From assembly GCA_964023205.1 (NCBI GenBank), contig OZ026841.1:25072561-25136560 (forward strand): a stretch of 64,000 nucleotides of DNA, read 5' to 3'. The position numbers and the translations under genes are program-made. This DNA comes from Lutraria lutraria. Taxonomy: Eukaryota > Mollusca > Bivalvia > Venerida > Mactridae. Shown here one piece after another: positions 1 to 13,644 of this stretch (position 1 is the stretch's first letter; every line of letters begins with the position of its first letter). A model generated the notes under the pieces. It made no database searches. It was not told where the DNA came from and was given only the letters and a program-made list of their open reading frames with translations.

Positions 1-1060
1 AACCTCTCAATAGCAAAACCCTCTGGGAGTAGCAAATCTATATTGTTGTTGTGAGGTCGTTTTTCTAGAGAAGTTAAAGTAGTAGTTAAATTGTGCAGTG
101 GGAAACATAATGATGTTGTTGAAAAGAGGTCGTTGCTCTAGAGAGGGCCGCTCTGTTTATTTTCATAGTTTAAACATATCTGATTGCTTTGGCCTTCACA
201 TACAGTCAAGTTCTAAACACTTAGTTACGGCACTTCCCGTTAACATAGTTACCAATGTCGTTAAGAATGAGAACAAGAAAATCTTACGATAGAAGAATGT
301 GCATTATACGCTTCATCTGTAAAATATCAAGTTAGCGATTATCCTGCTCACAAAATATTCAGAGTACACTTTGTAAACCAAGTATAGTTGTATATATTAA
401 ACATGACAATTTGTGATATGTATAACATACATATATGTTTTAATTATGTTACAATAACAATAAAGATAATATGTGTGATTGGATTTATGATTACGCAGCT
501 ATAGCAGTTGTAGCGCGAGCTCGATCTTCACCCAGTCCTATATAAAAAATACAATGCGGATCATGTTGCGTTATTGGTGATGCATGCCATTGTACTTCAC
601 ATATTTTGAGTTTTTGAGGGAAGAACTAATGTTTGAATTAAATGAAGTATAGGAGTTTCACATTAAATATCGAAAAAAAAACTATCTGAATATCAAAAAT
701 TAATAAAGCATTCTTATTTACAAACATATGTTCATGAAATGACTTTGACAGTATGTAGATCAGATATTGAGCATGATTTCAAGGTTTAAGGTCACAAAAC
801 CAGCTCTTTCGAAACCCACTTTAATCATTTATTATTCCGTTGTCATAATTCATTTGATAATGAATTTATTTATTTAACAACAAAACGTTTCAAGCAATAA
901 AATTGAGGTTTGAACTCGGAGTGTTCAAGTATTAAAACCCCGGTGCCTGTTTTATTAAAGTCAACATAGAACCGAAGGGGGAAATGTTATTGCAAAATTA
1001 TGCAAATAAAAGTTATAAAGTGCCATGTAATAAGTTCATTTGGTGATTGAATATGTACAG
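1..1060. other. No supported feature
   Basis: AT-rich sequence with only short open frames. Nothing recognised on either strand. Confidence 0.5.
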
Positions 1061-1071
1061 ACAAAAATGTC

Positions 1072-1270
1072 TTAGGGGCCACTTCCGAATAAAAGACGTC
1101 TTGTGAATAAAGCCCAATCTTTTAAAACCATTATAGATTATTTACAACAGAATAACATCTTAATAAAGGCCATCCAGTGAATAAAGGTCTTTCTTTCTAA
1201 ACCATCAATGATTACTTACAACAGAATGTCATCTGAAATTTAAATAAAAGGCAACCTGTCAATAAAGGTC
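1072..1270 (+). repeat. Degenerate ~95-bp tandem repeat
   Basis: GTGAATAAAGGTCTTTCTTT, ATTTACAACAGAATAACATC / ACTTACAACAGAATGTCATC and AATAAAAGGC recur about 2.5 times. Confidence 0.55.
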
Positions 1271-1414
1271 ACATGATGGCTTCACCGAGTGTTGCCTTTG
1301 TTCACATGTTTGACTGTTGTGCCTAAATAATTCTGGTGGAGGCTGGATGTGAACAAATGGAATGAAGATGTTTTATAGAAAGAATGCCTTTAATTTATCA
1401 CCGTCTTTCAAAGA

Positions 1415-1955
1415 ATAATTGAGATCATTTGAAATCTGCCCCTGAAATGGGTTCCCGTGTCTGTGATGGAGTTTCTTTTTCATTGATAATCTCAAAAAAA
1501 ATCTAAACGAATCGAATCTAAAATGAGACAAAAACCAATTGTGTGCAACATTTACTTGGACTTACAAAGTAATTGAGATCATATGAAATCTGGCCCTGAT
1601 ATTGGTGGGTTCCCGTGTGTGTGAAGGAGTTTAGGAATTCATGTGAAACTCCAATGGTAATCTCATTTTGATATTGGTACATGATTGCTTTGAAAAAAAT
1701 ATTTGGGATGTCTGTTGCATAATTACAAAATATGTATTACGTGTTTAAATTATTTGCGTTTGCCATGTGGGGTTTGCTGCAGACGTAAAATTCAAAATAT
1801 ATACTAGTATAGTATTGATAGTGTAGTGTTAATGGACAGGGAGGAGATTTCAACGTCTGTATGTTTTTTTATTGATAATCTCAACAAGGAAATCTAAACG
1901 AATCGAATTTAAAATGAGACAAAAAAGCAATGTTCAACATTTACTTCGACTTTAA
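1415..1955 (+). repeat. Short direct duplications
   Basis: ATTGATAATCTCAA, ATCTAAACGAATCGAAT and AAAATGAGACAAAAA with TTTACTTGGACTT occur at about 1478-1562 and again at 1869-1952. TAATTGAGATCAT.TGAAATCTG with GGGTTCCCGTGT occurs at 1416-1465 and 1570-1620. Confidence 0.7.
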
Positions 1956-4300
1956 CAAAATGTTCGTACTTTGGATTCGGTGTAAAATGAAATGTTCCCG
2001 GTTGACACGAAGCCGACTGATCCTTGACTTTTCTGCTGATCAGTATCGGTCATTCTCTCTTGTCGGTATCTTTAATTTCATATTATATCTTCGAATTAAA
2101 AAAAGTTGTAATATTGGTGTCCACAGGTGTAATAACCAGCCCGATATATTACTTCAACCGATATAACTGCTTTAACTAAATTGAGGTTATTTCTTTTATA
2201 GTCATATATCTGTAGTCGCTGTAATGAATAGTGGTTAATTCTACAACACGACCTTGTCATCAATCATATGACCTTACACAAGCTTTCGATAAATCATTGT
2301 GAATGTCTTACATCCTGCTAATTTAAAGCGGAAGTGTGATAACCTTTAAGTGTTTCTGAAAATAGTTTATAACTTATTGAATACAAGCCTTGTAACCAGA
2401 AGAGGAAGAATATAATTGTATTTTGCACTCATATGCACCGAAGATATAATATCCTTGACCTGATTTTCAGTCATACATATGATTAGTTCGTCCACCACCT
2501 TTGTATTCTCCTTTTCTGTATTTGGCGCCAGGTGCAAAAAATCTCCCTTTGCCCGCACGAAAATTTCTGTGAAGAGGCCATGTGTGGTAAATCTTTCAAC
2601 TGTTAAAGTTGGCGCAGTTTAACAATTCGGTTTCTTGGATTACTTCCGGCACACATATGTTGAGACAGCCAGTGTTGAGATCAGAGACACAACATATTTC
2701 TCATTTTAATTTACACAGAGCTCTTCTATTGCTGTATCGGTTTCCTTTTGGGAACTACGTGCGAAGATAAGTTCGAAGAGACACAATTCATGTATAGTAA
2801 AGTACTTGCACATTGTTGAATACCAGCTGTATGTAAGACTACACACGCTCTTAAGGTGTTAGCAGTTAGCATTGTCATCGGCTACTTCGTTTAAGCAAAC
2901 ACTTAATTGGACATACATTGAATGTCAACATTAAACATGTTCTCCAATTCAACCAACAACATCTTGTAATGTCGACACCTTGTATGAAGCATTTATAAAT
3001 CATCTAATGTTTTCTTTCAAACACATGTTTTGAGATACTGTTAGACAATTTAAAATACTGCACTCCATATGTTATGGTAATGAATAGTATGAATTATAAT
3101 CACCAACAGTTACTATATTCTATAAAAAAAACTACTAATTATGTGATGTACTATCTTTAAGTTGGTAAATAGAACCGCAATGTGTACCAATGTATTCGTA
3201 TTTTGTCCTTGAACAGTTAGATTAGAATTTTGAAATGTCCACCACGTACTTTATAGTGCTGTAAGAAACGACCTGCCACGTGGTTTTAATACTTTACGAT
3301 CCAACATTCACTTATGTATCAATATTTTGTCTATATCGAGTATAAGTTTTCTAAAAAAAATGTTTTATAAGGCACATATCGAAATTCGGTTCAGAGTATT
3401 GTTACTAGTACAATGTACATAATGGTTAATCTAAGCCAATAATCTCCACAAACATTTCCTTCTGGTATTCTGAATTTTAAAAAAATGTTACTCGTATGTT
3501 AATGTCATTTTTTCGTGCACATTATACTTATCGTAGGAAAATCATGAGTAAAAGTTCATGTAAAACTAGACTTTAAAACTTAAAAGATAGATATATTCTT
3601 CACGAGTAAAATTTAAATGGTTTAAAACATAATGCATCTGTTTAAAATGGATTTTGCACGATAAGGTGCCTTATTCTGTTACTTAGTCACGCTGGTAGAA
3701 TCTGCTTACTTTGTTTCAAATTATCAACCCACAAAAAAGGGAGGTCTCGTTTTATGCTCATTAATTCCAAAGGATGACACTCAAAAACTTATCAGGAAAT
3801 AATAAACGTAGAATGTGAAGGTCTGATACTATATGACTTTGCATGTACCTTCATCTGTCTAATCTAGTGTCACTGCCATACACGTTGCAATGATACGAAA
3901 AAGTAAATATTTTCTAGACACATCTGTTCTTTTTTGAAACATAATATTATTATAATGGTATATTTGACGGGCATTTACTATCAACACTTTTTCCATAGAG
4001 ACGTAAGTCACATTGCCAGAAGATAACATTTCTTCTCAGAAACGAGGAGTTATAACAATACTGGCAATGAAATGGCTGTCAAACGACTCCATGATCCATA
4101 CCCATTTACTAGGATTCATTGTACGGTTTCTATGGCATACCCTATTACCTTATGTGCACTCATAGATACAGAAAAGTCTACGAGTCTACTTCTTCATGAG
4201 TTCCATTCTAACATTCGTTTTATTACATACACAATCATTTTCCATTTTCATATTTTTTTTGGATATTTTTAAATAAATATAAATTGTGGCATCCTTGGAA
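1956..4300. other. No supported feature
   Basis: AT-rich sequence without a recognisable exon, repeat or hairpin. Confidence 0.5.
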
Positions 4301-4312
4301 TCTCTACACACA

Positions 4313-4369
4313 ATTGTCGTTCGTTATCTTTTCCATGCACATGTATGAGGGGCGCGACGAACGACAACT
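4313..4369. repeat. 11-bp inverted repeat
   Basis: TTGTCGTTCGT (4314) and ACGAACGACAA (about 4357-4368) are perfect inverse copies with a ~32-nt loop. Origin unclear. Confidence 0.5.
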
Positions 4370-4514
4370 CTGGGTAGAAATTGGCGTCCTTGGTCGATTG
4401 GCAATGATTTCTGCCTTCCAACACAAGTCACGGGACTTCAAGGAGGCTGCTACATTCAAGGAAGCTGTCGGTGGTTCTACACAGATATCCAACTCCCTTT
4501 AAAGTCAAATGACC

Positions 4515-7500
4515 ATTGCTGTTGATGAACGATAAACAACAGTGAGAACAAGAGATAAAAAGGTGCATGGACAATCAATGCAATGGATTCGAAACAAATC
4601 TTATACATGTACTTGGTTAGTCTTCTATTGTAAATTGCATATTTTAGAACTTTTGACAACTTTTTAAAAGGATATGTTACAGTAACTTACCCTATAAGTA
4701 GTTTGTATCATGCAGGGAACAAAGCTTCAGATTTATGAAAACCCAATATTTCTATTAGGTATATGACTACAAGAAATTGCGTAGACTGAACCTCGCTGAC
4801 AATTACGCAATTCGCATTGGGTTGAAAGCGATAACAACTATCATAACGTTAAAGCATGCTTCCCTTGATAAGCAGTTAAACAAATATGAAGAGAACTTCT
4901 TTGAAATCCATTATTATTTAAAAATAGCTCTTGTTGTGAACGTTAAGCGAGTAATTAGCAATAAAACTGTTGGATCATTATCGGCTCAATGATTACTAGT
5001 ATTCAATTAATCAATACATTGTATACCGATCTAAATCGTAAATCGTTTACGATTCAGTTATTGAAATCACTCCCAGCTTTGATACTAGTATCTAATATGA
5101 GATTTGATTACGAAAATAGAAACATATCGCATACTCTAATCGGATATCGGCGGATAAAATGACCACTGGGTAATCTAGTTTATCAAAGATGAATGTGGAA
5201 ACACTTAATAATAAAATTTCGACCATCTGATTATATAACGACTATGTGGGATTAGTTAACATCACGAACTCATGATATTTGAATTATTATGACTGTTATT
5301 GCCATTTATCTGTATTCAAAATGGTTTCAGTATGGGTAAAGAACAGAGACAAACTAGGAACACATTGACAACATACATGTTTTAGTTCGTACTGAGGTTG
5401 CACCACATTGGCGATGAACGTCACGAGCGGTATTTGAATAATAGAATCTATCATTGCGATGGGTTGTGGATAAGGCTTTGCCGAGTTCTTTGTACTTTCT
5501 CGTGCCGAGGGCGAGATTTCCTTATCCATGACTTATAAGTAATGGTAGTTTTATTTTCTCACTGCTTAATCGGCATTATTTTCGACGATATAACTTCAAT
5601 TTTCAATACATTTACACGATTTGGCGGGAAATTATACCGCACAACGTTGAACAAAATGACGTCATTTTATGACGTTTTACACGATCTCTGGTAAATCACA
5701 TGTCGACGTTCCAACGTTGCTCCCGTTGTAGATGACCCCATACGAGATAAGATTTTCCAGCACCGCTATTTTTAGTAACTTGTACGGATTTTTCTATCCA
5801 GTTAGTGAGAATTTAATTTTCCCGTCCCATGAATCGTGTATAGTAATATTTGCCTATATACTCAGACGTCAAGGAAGGAACTTGCTGAAACTGTCAAAAT
5901 GATAATTATCTAAAAGAAAAGTTTTGTCCCTATTAAAAAACAAAAACAAAAAACACTTTAATTCATAGTATAGATTAAGAAAATATTTTTCGAATAGATA
6001 CTGTTGTGAGAAAGTTTAGAATGTGACATTTCTGAGTTAATCATAAGCTGGTTATGAAATCTCATTGACATAAACGTTTGTTCACAAAAAGAAACCAAAC
6101 TGTTTTCTTTGTATTATTAACTAAGAAATGAAGGAAGACGAACATGTTATCTATTATTTGTATTAAGAGGTTAGTCCGTTCACTCCTCCGAACTAGCCTC
6201 AATTTATTCGACGTGCAAATCGATGAATTAATATCGATATATGTAAACTCATTTCTTAACGTTACTTTATCACTTTAGCAATTGATTTTGTGACCACTAG
6301 GTCATAATTATGCCAGGAATCAACCTCGAAATGTGCGTTTGATCTACTCCAGACTGGAGCACCGCCGCTCGCAATAGCAAGCAACATCTGTAATGTTACT
6401 GCTGTTTGTATTTTGTGGAATAAAGGGCATCTTGTTGGATAATGGACAAAATGTAAAAGCACAATGTGTATACTACGGTAGCGCTATGCACTGACCTGTG
6501 TTATTCTGTTCGGGGCATTATGGATATTTGCAGGAACTACTTACAAAATGGAAATTATAAACAATAACATAACGTGACGTCACAGTATGGTACACATTGG
6601 AGCCAAGCGTACTTCAACATTGCGTTTCATTGAATAATTAGTGTTATTGACGAAAGCACAAGAATAGAAATGGTACAACGTATTCATTTTACATAACTAA
6701 ACACATTTTGTTAATAACATAGAACCGATATGGTTGTTTTGACATTTTTAATCCTTCCGCGGAACTATACTTTTAGCGTGTGTATAACTATCTAAATGTG
6801 GATAGTAATCAGTTTTATGTATAGAGGTTAGACAAACGTAGTGACGTCATGCTATGCATAGAACGGTAAAAGCACGCATAGCGAAATGTTTTCCAACAAA
6901 AATGTATTTTTCACTATTTGGGGGAGGGTGTGTGAAAACAAGTCGTAATTGAACAAATATTTTTTGTAAATACAGCCCAGAAACCTACAGAAACTTACCA
7001 TAGCGATTCAGCAGGAAGTGAACAATGTTCCTATGCATTCTATCCGACGCTTTATTCGGTGGTCATACCAGATATTTACAGACTTTGTGAAAAAATGTGA
7101 CTTTATAAATCACAAGTAACTGACCTAAATTGGATACGATTCGTTGTTCGGTTCGTTTTTATTAAGTTTTACTTATGCAACATGTTAACAGATGGTTATG
7201 TGACATATATGTATAATATCATTTATCTAATAATAATATTGAATAAAATATTGCTCATTATATACACTAGTGCGTTTGAAGTTTTGTTAAGTAGCTTTCT
7301 AATTGAGAGTAAATAGGAGCGCCTAAAGCTTCGTGCACGGTTCAGGTGTTCTTACAAACATCATACTAATAAGCGTGCCTTTCAAGGAGTAAATATCTCT
7401 TGACGTAGAATTGCTCTACACTATTGGTTATTTCTAAAGTATTGTTATATTTTTCAATAAATGGAAAGTGATAACTGATCTATATCACGTGATAAACACT

Positions 7501-9215
7501 CTCAATTGGTTCGCCACTCCCTGTAACGCACCATCTTTTGTGGGCAAGAGCGATAGGGTGACTAACTAACTGGTTGATTTTTGCGCCTTTTAGAGATCTT
7601 ATGTCCAGATTCTGTATCCGTAGTTTGGAGCGCCATTTTGATTTATTTGTTATAATAAACACAAAAAACAAATGTTTATAGAGTTTTTAGTGTACATGTA
7701 CATACATGTATTTTATATAATGCTATTCAAATAGTTAGTATATTTGATAAGAATGTATCTATCATTCTGATAAAATGTTTTTGGTCAAATTCTGAATTGT
7801 ATGGTCTTAAACAATAACACTGCAAATATTTCGATAATTTTGTTTCCATTTTCATTTCGACTTAAACATTTCTGAATATCTATATCAACATCTGCCGTTG
7901 TTCCTAGATTTGACTGGAATAGAAAAATGATGATATAAGCTGCTGAAAATCACGTGACACATTGAACTTCAGGATCTTGGGAAAATTAAAAGGAGGTACC
8001 ATTATGGCAAGACGGATATTAGAACGAAAAACATGTACTAGGAACAAAAGTTTATAACGAACCGAAGCACTGATCTCATTATTCTGTGGTGTTGGACTTT
8101 GTCGTTCGTGTGTATGTGAAGTGCTTTCTCAATGTCTTGCATTGATTTGGATGTTCTATTTATTTTGAACTTGAACGTGCTTTTCGAATACCTGAATTGA
8201 ATATTAACGAGATTTATTTCTCAAATGATCTGAATACGTATAGTTCACAAGACCAATGGTGTTCTGTCAATCTAAAATTAACAATGACAAAACACTCCCT
8301 GTATGACACTTAATATGAATTATACAATATCATTTCTAGATATATTACTAGTACTAAATTCAGCTGTAATGATGTTACCATTTAAATTGGCGACCCATTT
8401 TGCGTAGTTTAATATTTTAAGCAACAGCTCAGATCATACCGCATGTAACTAGTTTAACAATGTTCACAAGATTACAACGGCGACAATTAAAACTTTGGAT
8501 TTCATGCCAGTTTTGAATAGTATGACTTAATGTCACCAATATTATGTGCCGCGCTCAGGCTCCGTATTCACCAATCAGAGAGGACCATAGATCAAACGCT
8601 TCCTGTGTTTGAGCATAGCATTGGTCGCCCAAAGTATCGTTAGTCGTGTTTACCGAATTTTTATGATGTACTCTTACAAATATAAATTATGAAATTGTTT
8701 GCATGTTAAGTTCATTGCTTCTCACATAGATATGTGCATTACTGTGACATTGTATTTGGTTACTGTTTGATTGTATGCCATTAATACCTGAGAAGGCGTT
8801 TTAGGAGAATAATTATATATTAAAGCAACACGCAAACAATCACTTCACACGTGAAGTTCAATATTTTAAACAAGAATTAGTGATAGCTAAAAGCGAGATA
8901 CCGTCAGCTGTGATATATCTTATAGATATACGTTTTACATTTTTATTTTTTCCCTTTCCAAATTATCACCATGTGATTTCATCTGCAACATCTCATAGTG
9001 TTTTAAAAGCACTCCGTGTATAATTTTGTATATAAACACACTTGCTCTACACCTTGTTGCAGATTTCACACATTATTTGTCTCTCCTCTTACATGTTGCG
9101 TGCTCGGAAAAAAAGTATGTAACGTTAAGATGAGCACTTTTCATAAAACATGGTGTTATTCCATTAGCTTCAACTTTTGTTCTATTGAATTAAACTTTTG
9201 AAACTTGATACATCA
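4515..9215. other. No supported feature
   Basis: AT-rich, no open frame above 80 codons. Scattered ACGTCA/TGACGT sites only. Confidence 0.5.
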
Positions 9216-9220
9216 ATTAT

Positions 9221-9302
9221 ACCAGTGATTTATAACATATTTGTATCATAAAATAGCATCCAAGTGATTTATTACATAGTTGTATCACAAAATAGCATAA
9301 TA
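9221..9302 (+). repeat. ~43-bp tandem duplication
   Basis: CAGTGATTTATAACATATTT GTATCATAAAATAGCAT is followed by CAAGTGATTTATTACATAGT TGTATCACAAAATAGCAT. Confidence 0.75.
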
Positions 9303-10047
9303 GAAACTGAATTAATACTTGTTTGTGCCTTCAGCAAGAACAGTTTTTGTGATATTGTATACATCGTTTTGTTGTTCAATGATGAATACAGGATAGGTTC
9401 TATTATTATGAGTAAAAGTACAAGGTAAAGATTCATGTAAAATGCATTTTACAACAATACTATGTTCTGACTTCCGATATTTCAAGGACGCTTTTTTTCA
9501 GTATCTCCATCTCAACTACCGAGCTGTATTTAGAAAATCACAGAAAAACAGATTAGGTGAGTATTTGTGTTTGACATCGGGGGCGATAAAGAACCAGGAA
9601 TAACTATTCGGAACAAGAGTTAAAATACAAATGTCTGCTACTCATGTATCTTGTCTCTCTTCTTCTGGGACGGCTCTGAAAAGACCATAGAGGTCGGACA
9701 GACCGTTAAACAAGAGATAAATCATGAGTATTGTGTTTATTGTAGGGCTGTACAGAAGGCCTACATTGTCGACTTGGTATGATTCGGTACTAGATTACTA
9801 TTTCTGTATTGTCTTAGAGCGGCTCTGAAATTACTATAGCTGTGAATAAACATCACTTGTGGCTAACTGACGGGAAGGATTATGAATTATGTAAACTTTT
9901 ATGACACACAACGATATATTTTAGCATTACTTTCGATTTATTTAAATATTTAAATAAAGCAAAGTGTTCACAATAACGCATCCAGTTTGTAGAGTTAGTA
10001 TAAAGTATCCGTAGGCCTATATTTGTAATTCACCAGAAGACGAATAT

Positions 10048-10315
10048 CACTTTATTTAAAGTCCCAATAGCTTTTTGCTATAAAGCATTATGCAAAAAAA
10101 AACAATTGCTGATTTTATCCCAGGATAATTATTACCAACGAAATAAGCCCTTTTTCTTCTAAAAACACTCATTTCGCTGTAATTTTTGCTTTTTGTAAAC
10201 TTGAAATATATTGAGCGCGTGACGTCACTTCATGCCATGTGCACAATATGACTGCGGGAAAACACAGCTGTTCTATAAATAGTATTTGTTTCAATGATAT
10301 TGAAAAAAATACGAT
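10048..10315 (+). repeat. Dispersed repeat, inverse copy at 61535-61790
   Basis: ATGACTGCGGGAAAACACAG, CTGTTCTATAAATAGTATTT and GACGTCACTT here match the inverse of 61535-61620. TTTTTGCTATAAAGCATTAT, CAGGATAATTATTA and GCAAAAAAAA match further on. About 260 bp in all. Family unknown. Confidence 0.65.
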
Positions 10316-10427
10316 AGTGGTTTTGGAAACATTTTTTCTTGCTATATTAAAAGTACGCACGGGAGGAAAACACTCCGTATTCCTCTGTTATAGAACAAAT
10401 GGAAACTATTAAGACCGATAAATTTAT

Positions 10428-11485
10428 ATATATTACTGGAATATACCAAGCATGTTTAAGCTAAAATGATAATTTGAGAAATATCCAAAATAATTGTTAA
10501 GAACTTTAAGTGTATCTATTTTTAAAACTGTTTAATTACCTGATGTAGTGAGCAAAATGTAATTGTATATATGTACATCATTTTAATATTCCATTTTATG
10601 TACATCATTTTAATATTCCATTTTATGTGCAAGTTTGTATATCAACATTTTCCATGACTGTCTTGAATGTTATTTTCACTTGGAATACATCAGCGAGTAG
10701 GGTATGATCGTAAACAAGAAAAGGTAAAAATCTGGACAATTCGCCGACCGATCACTCACAAGTAGGACAGTCAAACATAAGCGCATTTCCATGTCGCGTC
10801 AACGTTTTAAATTCAATAAAAAAAGGCTCGAGTTTTCAGATGAAATTATTTTCAAATCTGAATTAAGAAGACCGACACTCTGAGTCAACTAAATGCGGTT
10901 CTTCAAGTAACTAAAGCAAAAAGAAATGAAGAAGAATGTCCACGACTATCTACACATTGAAGGTGCAGTGTTAATATAAAATATCCATATACTGGACGCT
11001 TTATTTACGATGATTTACAAGTATTACTGGAATAGACCCAGCATGTTCAACTAAAATTATTATTTGAGTATCTTTTAGTTACCTGATGTGGTTTAACAAA
11101 ATATAATACATGTACATCACTTTTATACTCCATGTTATTGGTATGTTTGTATATTTACTATTGACATGACTGTTATGAGTAAGTGCTTTTTTAACGTTAA
11201 AATGGTGTTAATACATTATAGAGTAGGGTATCATCGTAAACAAGAAAAGATAAAAATCTGGGCCATTCGCCGACCGAGCACTTGTAGAACAGTCAAACAG
11301 GGACGCACTTCCATGTCGTGTTCTAGATTACTTCAATTAAGAAAAAAGGACCGAGATGTTAAAATGGATTATTTTTCAAATCTGAATTTAGAAGATTGAC
11401 ACTCTTAGTCAACTAAATGCGGTTCTTCAAGTAACTAAAGCAAAAGGAAATGAAGAAGAATGTCCACGACTATCTACACATTGAA
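10428..11485 (+). repeat. Local direct duplication of ~0.5 kb
   Basis: 10428-10962 and about 11019-11485 share in order TATTACTGGAATA, AGGGTAT.ATCGTAAACAAG, ATTCGCCGACCGA, TGCGGTTCTTCAAGTAACTA and TGTCCACGACTATCTACACA. The two halves differ by substitutions and indels, so the duplication is old. Confidence 0.75.
10571..10626 (+). repeat. 27-bp tandem duplication
   Basis: ATGTACATCATTTTAATATT CCATTTT occurs twice back to back, within the larger 10.4-11.5 kb duplication. Confidence 0.8.
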
Positions 11486-11489
11486 AAGT

Positions 11490-13185
11490 AGTATGTAATT
11501 ATGTGCATTAGGTAATTATCTATTGACAAACCAAAGCCTTTACATCTGAAATATAATATTGCTTGTTATTTCCTGTTTGTATTCAGTACGGAGATTATAT
11601 CGGTTGTCATGCTTTGAAGAGTGGGATTCTGTGAAACTTAAACTTTATGAAAAAAATAGCAGGAAAATCTATCACACGAAGGTCATTACTTGATGTGAAC
11701 ATTACTGGAAACAACATCATTGTAAATTATTACAAAATAATTTCTACGTAACCGTTCCTTACACTAACAAACAATTACTGCGTATGGCATTATTATAATG
11801 GTATTTATTTGCATGTAATATAGAAACATTAATGTTATGGTGATATTTCAATGACATTTTTTCTACTATGTTTAGATTTAAAACCCTTTCTTGAATATTC
11901 TTCAGATATTGTAACAAAAACATCTTCCTACTCTGTATTTTTTATTGAGATTTATTCGTTCTAACGAACGGTCAGATCGTATATATACAAATACAATGCA
12001 TTTATATTTTACACTGGAAATTGTATTTCTTTTTTCAAAAGCAGTCTTTAATTCAATCCTAGAATATTGGGATTCGTTAATTCAGCAAGCGAGACTGGAT
12101 GTCCGCAGTAATTTCGTGTGACATGTCATCCCTATCAATACTATTGATGAGATTATGAAATCCAATAGTTTTTGTGTTTCTCGATCTCTCGGGGTCTACG
12201 CCGACAGTTTACGCTACTCTACGTTGGCTTGTTTGCTCTCCAATACGTCTAGCATGTTTATATTAAAACATTACACCATTCCACCAGATTGTTCGTCAAT
12301 GAAAAGTCCAAACTGTTTTCTTAGAAATAAAAAAGAATCCAAGAAACGCCACAAACAAAAATCTACTATAACACAGAACATTCACTGGCTCTAATAAACA
12401 ATAACGGCGAAAACATGATTACGGAAAACACATACACACAAACATGCAGAAGACAACCACAAATCGGACTCACATAAAACGGCCAATTCCAAAAAAGCAT
12501 TAATACATGAGTAAAATTACCTTTGAATGATCTACAGATACAAAGACCCTACACATATACCGGCTTTAAATAGATTTTGGGAACAAACCTCGCTTTCGCC
12601 ACTCATGAAGTAGTAGAAAATTAAACAGTAATACACATGTCAATGATTTTATATGGATGTTTAGGAGCTTATCTGGCAAAGGCTTAGTTTCCAATGTGGC
12701 TTCAAATTAATGGGCCACAAACGCTTTAAAATGGATTTAATTTGTTTTTTAATATGCATCATCATTTCTCATATACGAGGAAGTGTTCAACTTACATTTG
12801 AACAAAATTAAGACATTGATTTCCTCGTGCACGCACGGGGTAGTGTTAACATGCATATTGACAAACTATTAATGTCAGTACACCTTCACTGTTCACTGCC
12901 ATACCGTTGAGAGTACATGCACCTTACATACCTATAGAAGCATCATGAATATAGTTAAAGATCTTTGGTTTAGTTTTTTGTTCTCTATTTTGATCGGCAA
13001 GGTCAATCCGTCAACGCAACGTGGGATGGCTTCTAAGTTACTTGGAACCGTCAAACGTGTTATGCGCTAGGTACTTCACACAAATCTCCGGAAACAGTGC
13101 TGAGTCCATCAAATCAACTCTGCTCAGATTACTAAACGATGCCAATGTTCTTGGAAACACTGTCGGAATTTGAGTGGTGTCAAAT
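11490..13185. other. No supported feature
   Basis: Nothing recognised. The stretch 13000-13185 may belong to the transposase remnant that follows, but its frames are too broken to align. Confidence 0.45.
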
Positions 13186-13189
13186 GAAA

Positions 13190-13640
13190 AAACGTCGTGT
13201 TGTCCGATGAAGACATGTTGTATCTATTCAAGTTTGTTAAGCATGATGCCTTTGCAGCAGGGCTCATGACATGGACTGGTGTTTGTTATTGTGACAAAAC
13301 AGAAATCAGAATCATTGACAAAGGTACTAAAGCCAACTCAGACTACTATATTCACTTACAATTTTTTGAAGTCATTCCTGGACAAAGATGTCCGAAAATT
13401 GTTTCCCGTGATACATAAAAACATGGTGTTTCATCAGGCCACACTGTCAAAGTATAATGATTAAACTACCTCAAATCTAGGAAAGTCAAATTAATTACAC
13501 CAGAGGAATTGATTCCAAAGTCACTTGACGCAGCTCCAATGAACGATGAAATCTGGGGTGTTTTAAAACGAAGGCTTCAGATGATGAACATTAACGCACT
13601 AATTAGTCTTGCATAAAAAAGTGGCAAATCTTGATCAAAT
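13190..13640 (+). pseudogene. Tc1/mariner-type (IS630-related DDE) transposase remnant
   Basis: The frame at 13197 reads VLSDEDMLYL and then MTWTGVCYCDKTEIRIIDKG, a mariner-like catalytic core with the first Asp in SDE. Downstream pieces in other frames read MVFHQ, SRKVKLITPEELIPKSLDAA and PMNDEIWGVLKRRLQ, the latter with the third acidic site (SLD). The segment that should hold the second Asp (after MVFHQ) is missing, and several stops and frameshifts occur. Terminal inverted repeats were not identified. It is dead; the superfamily is clear, the exact family is not. Confidence 0.75.
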
Positions 13641-13644
13641 TCTG

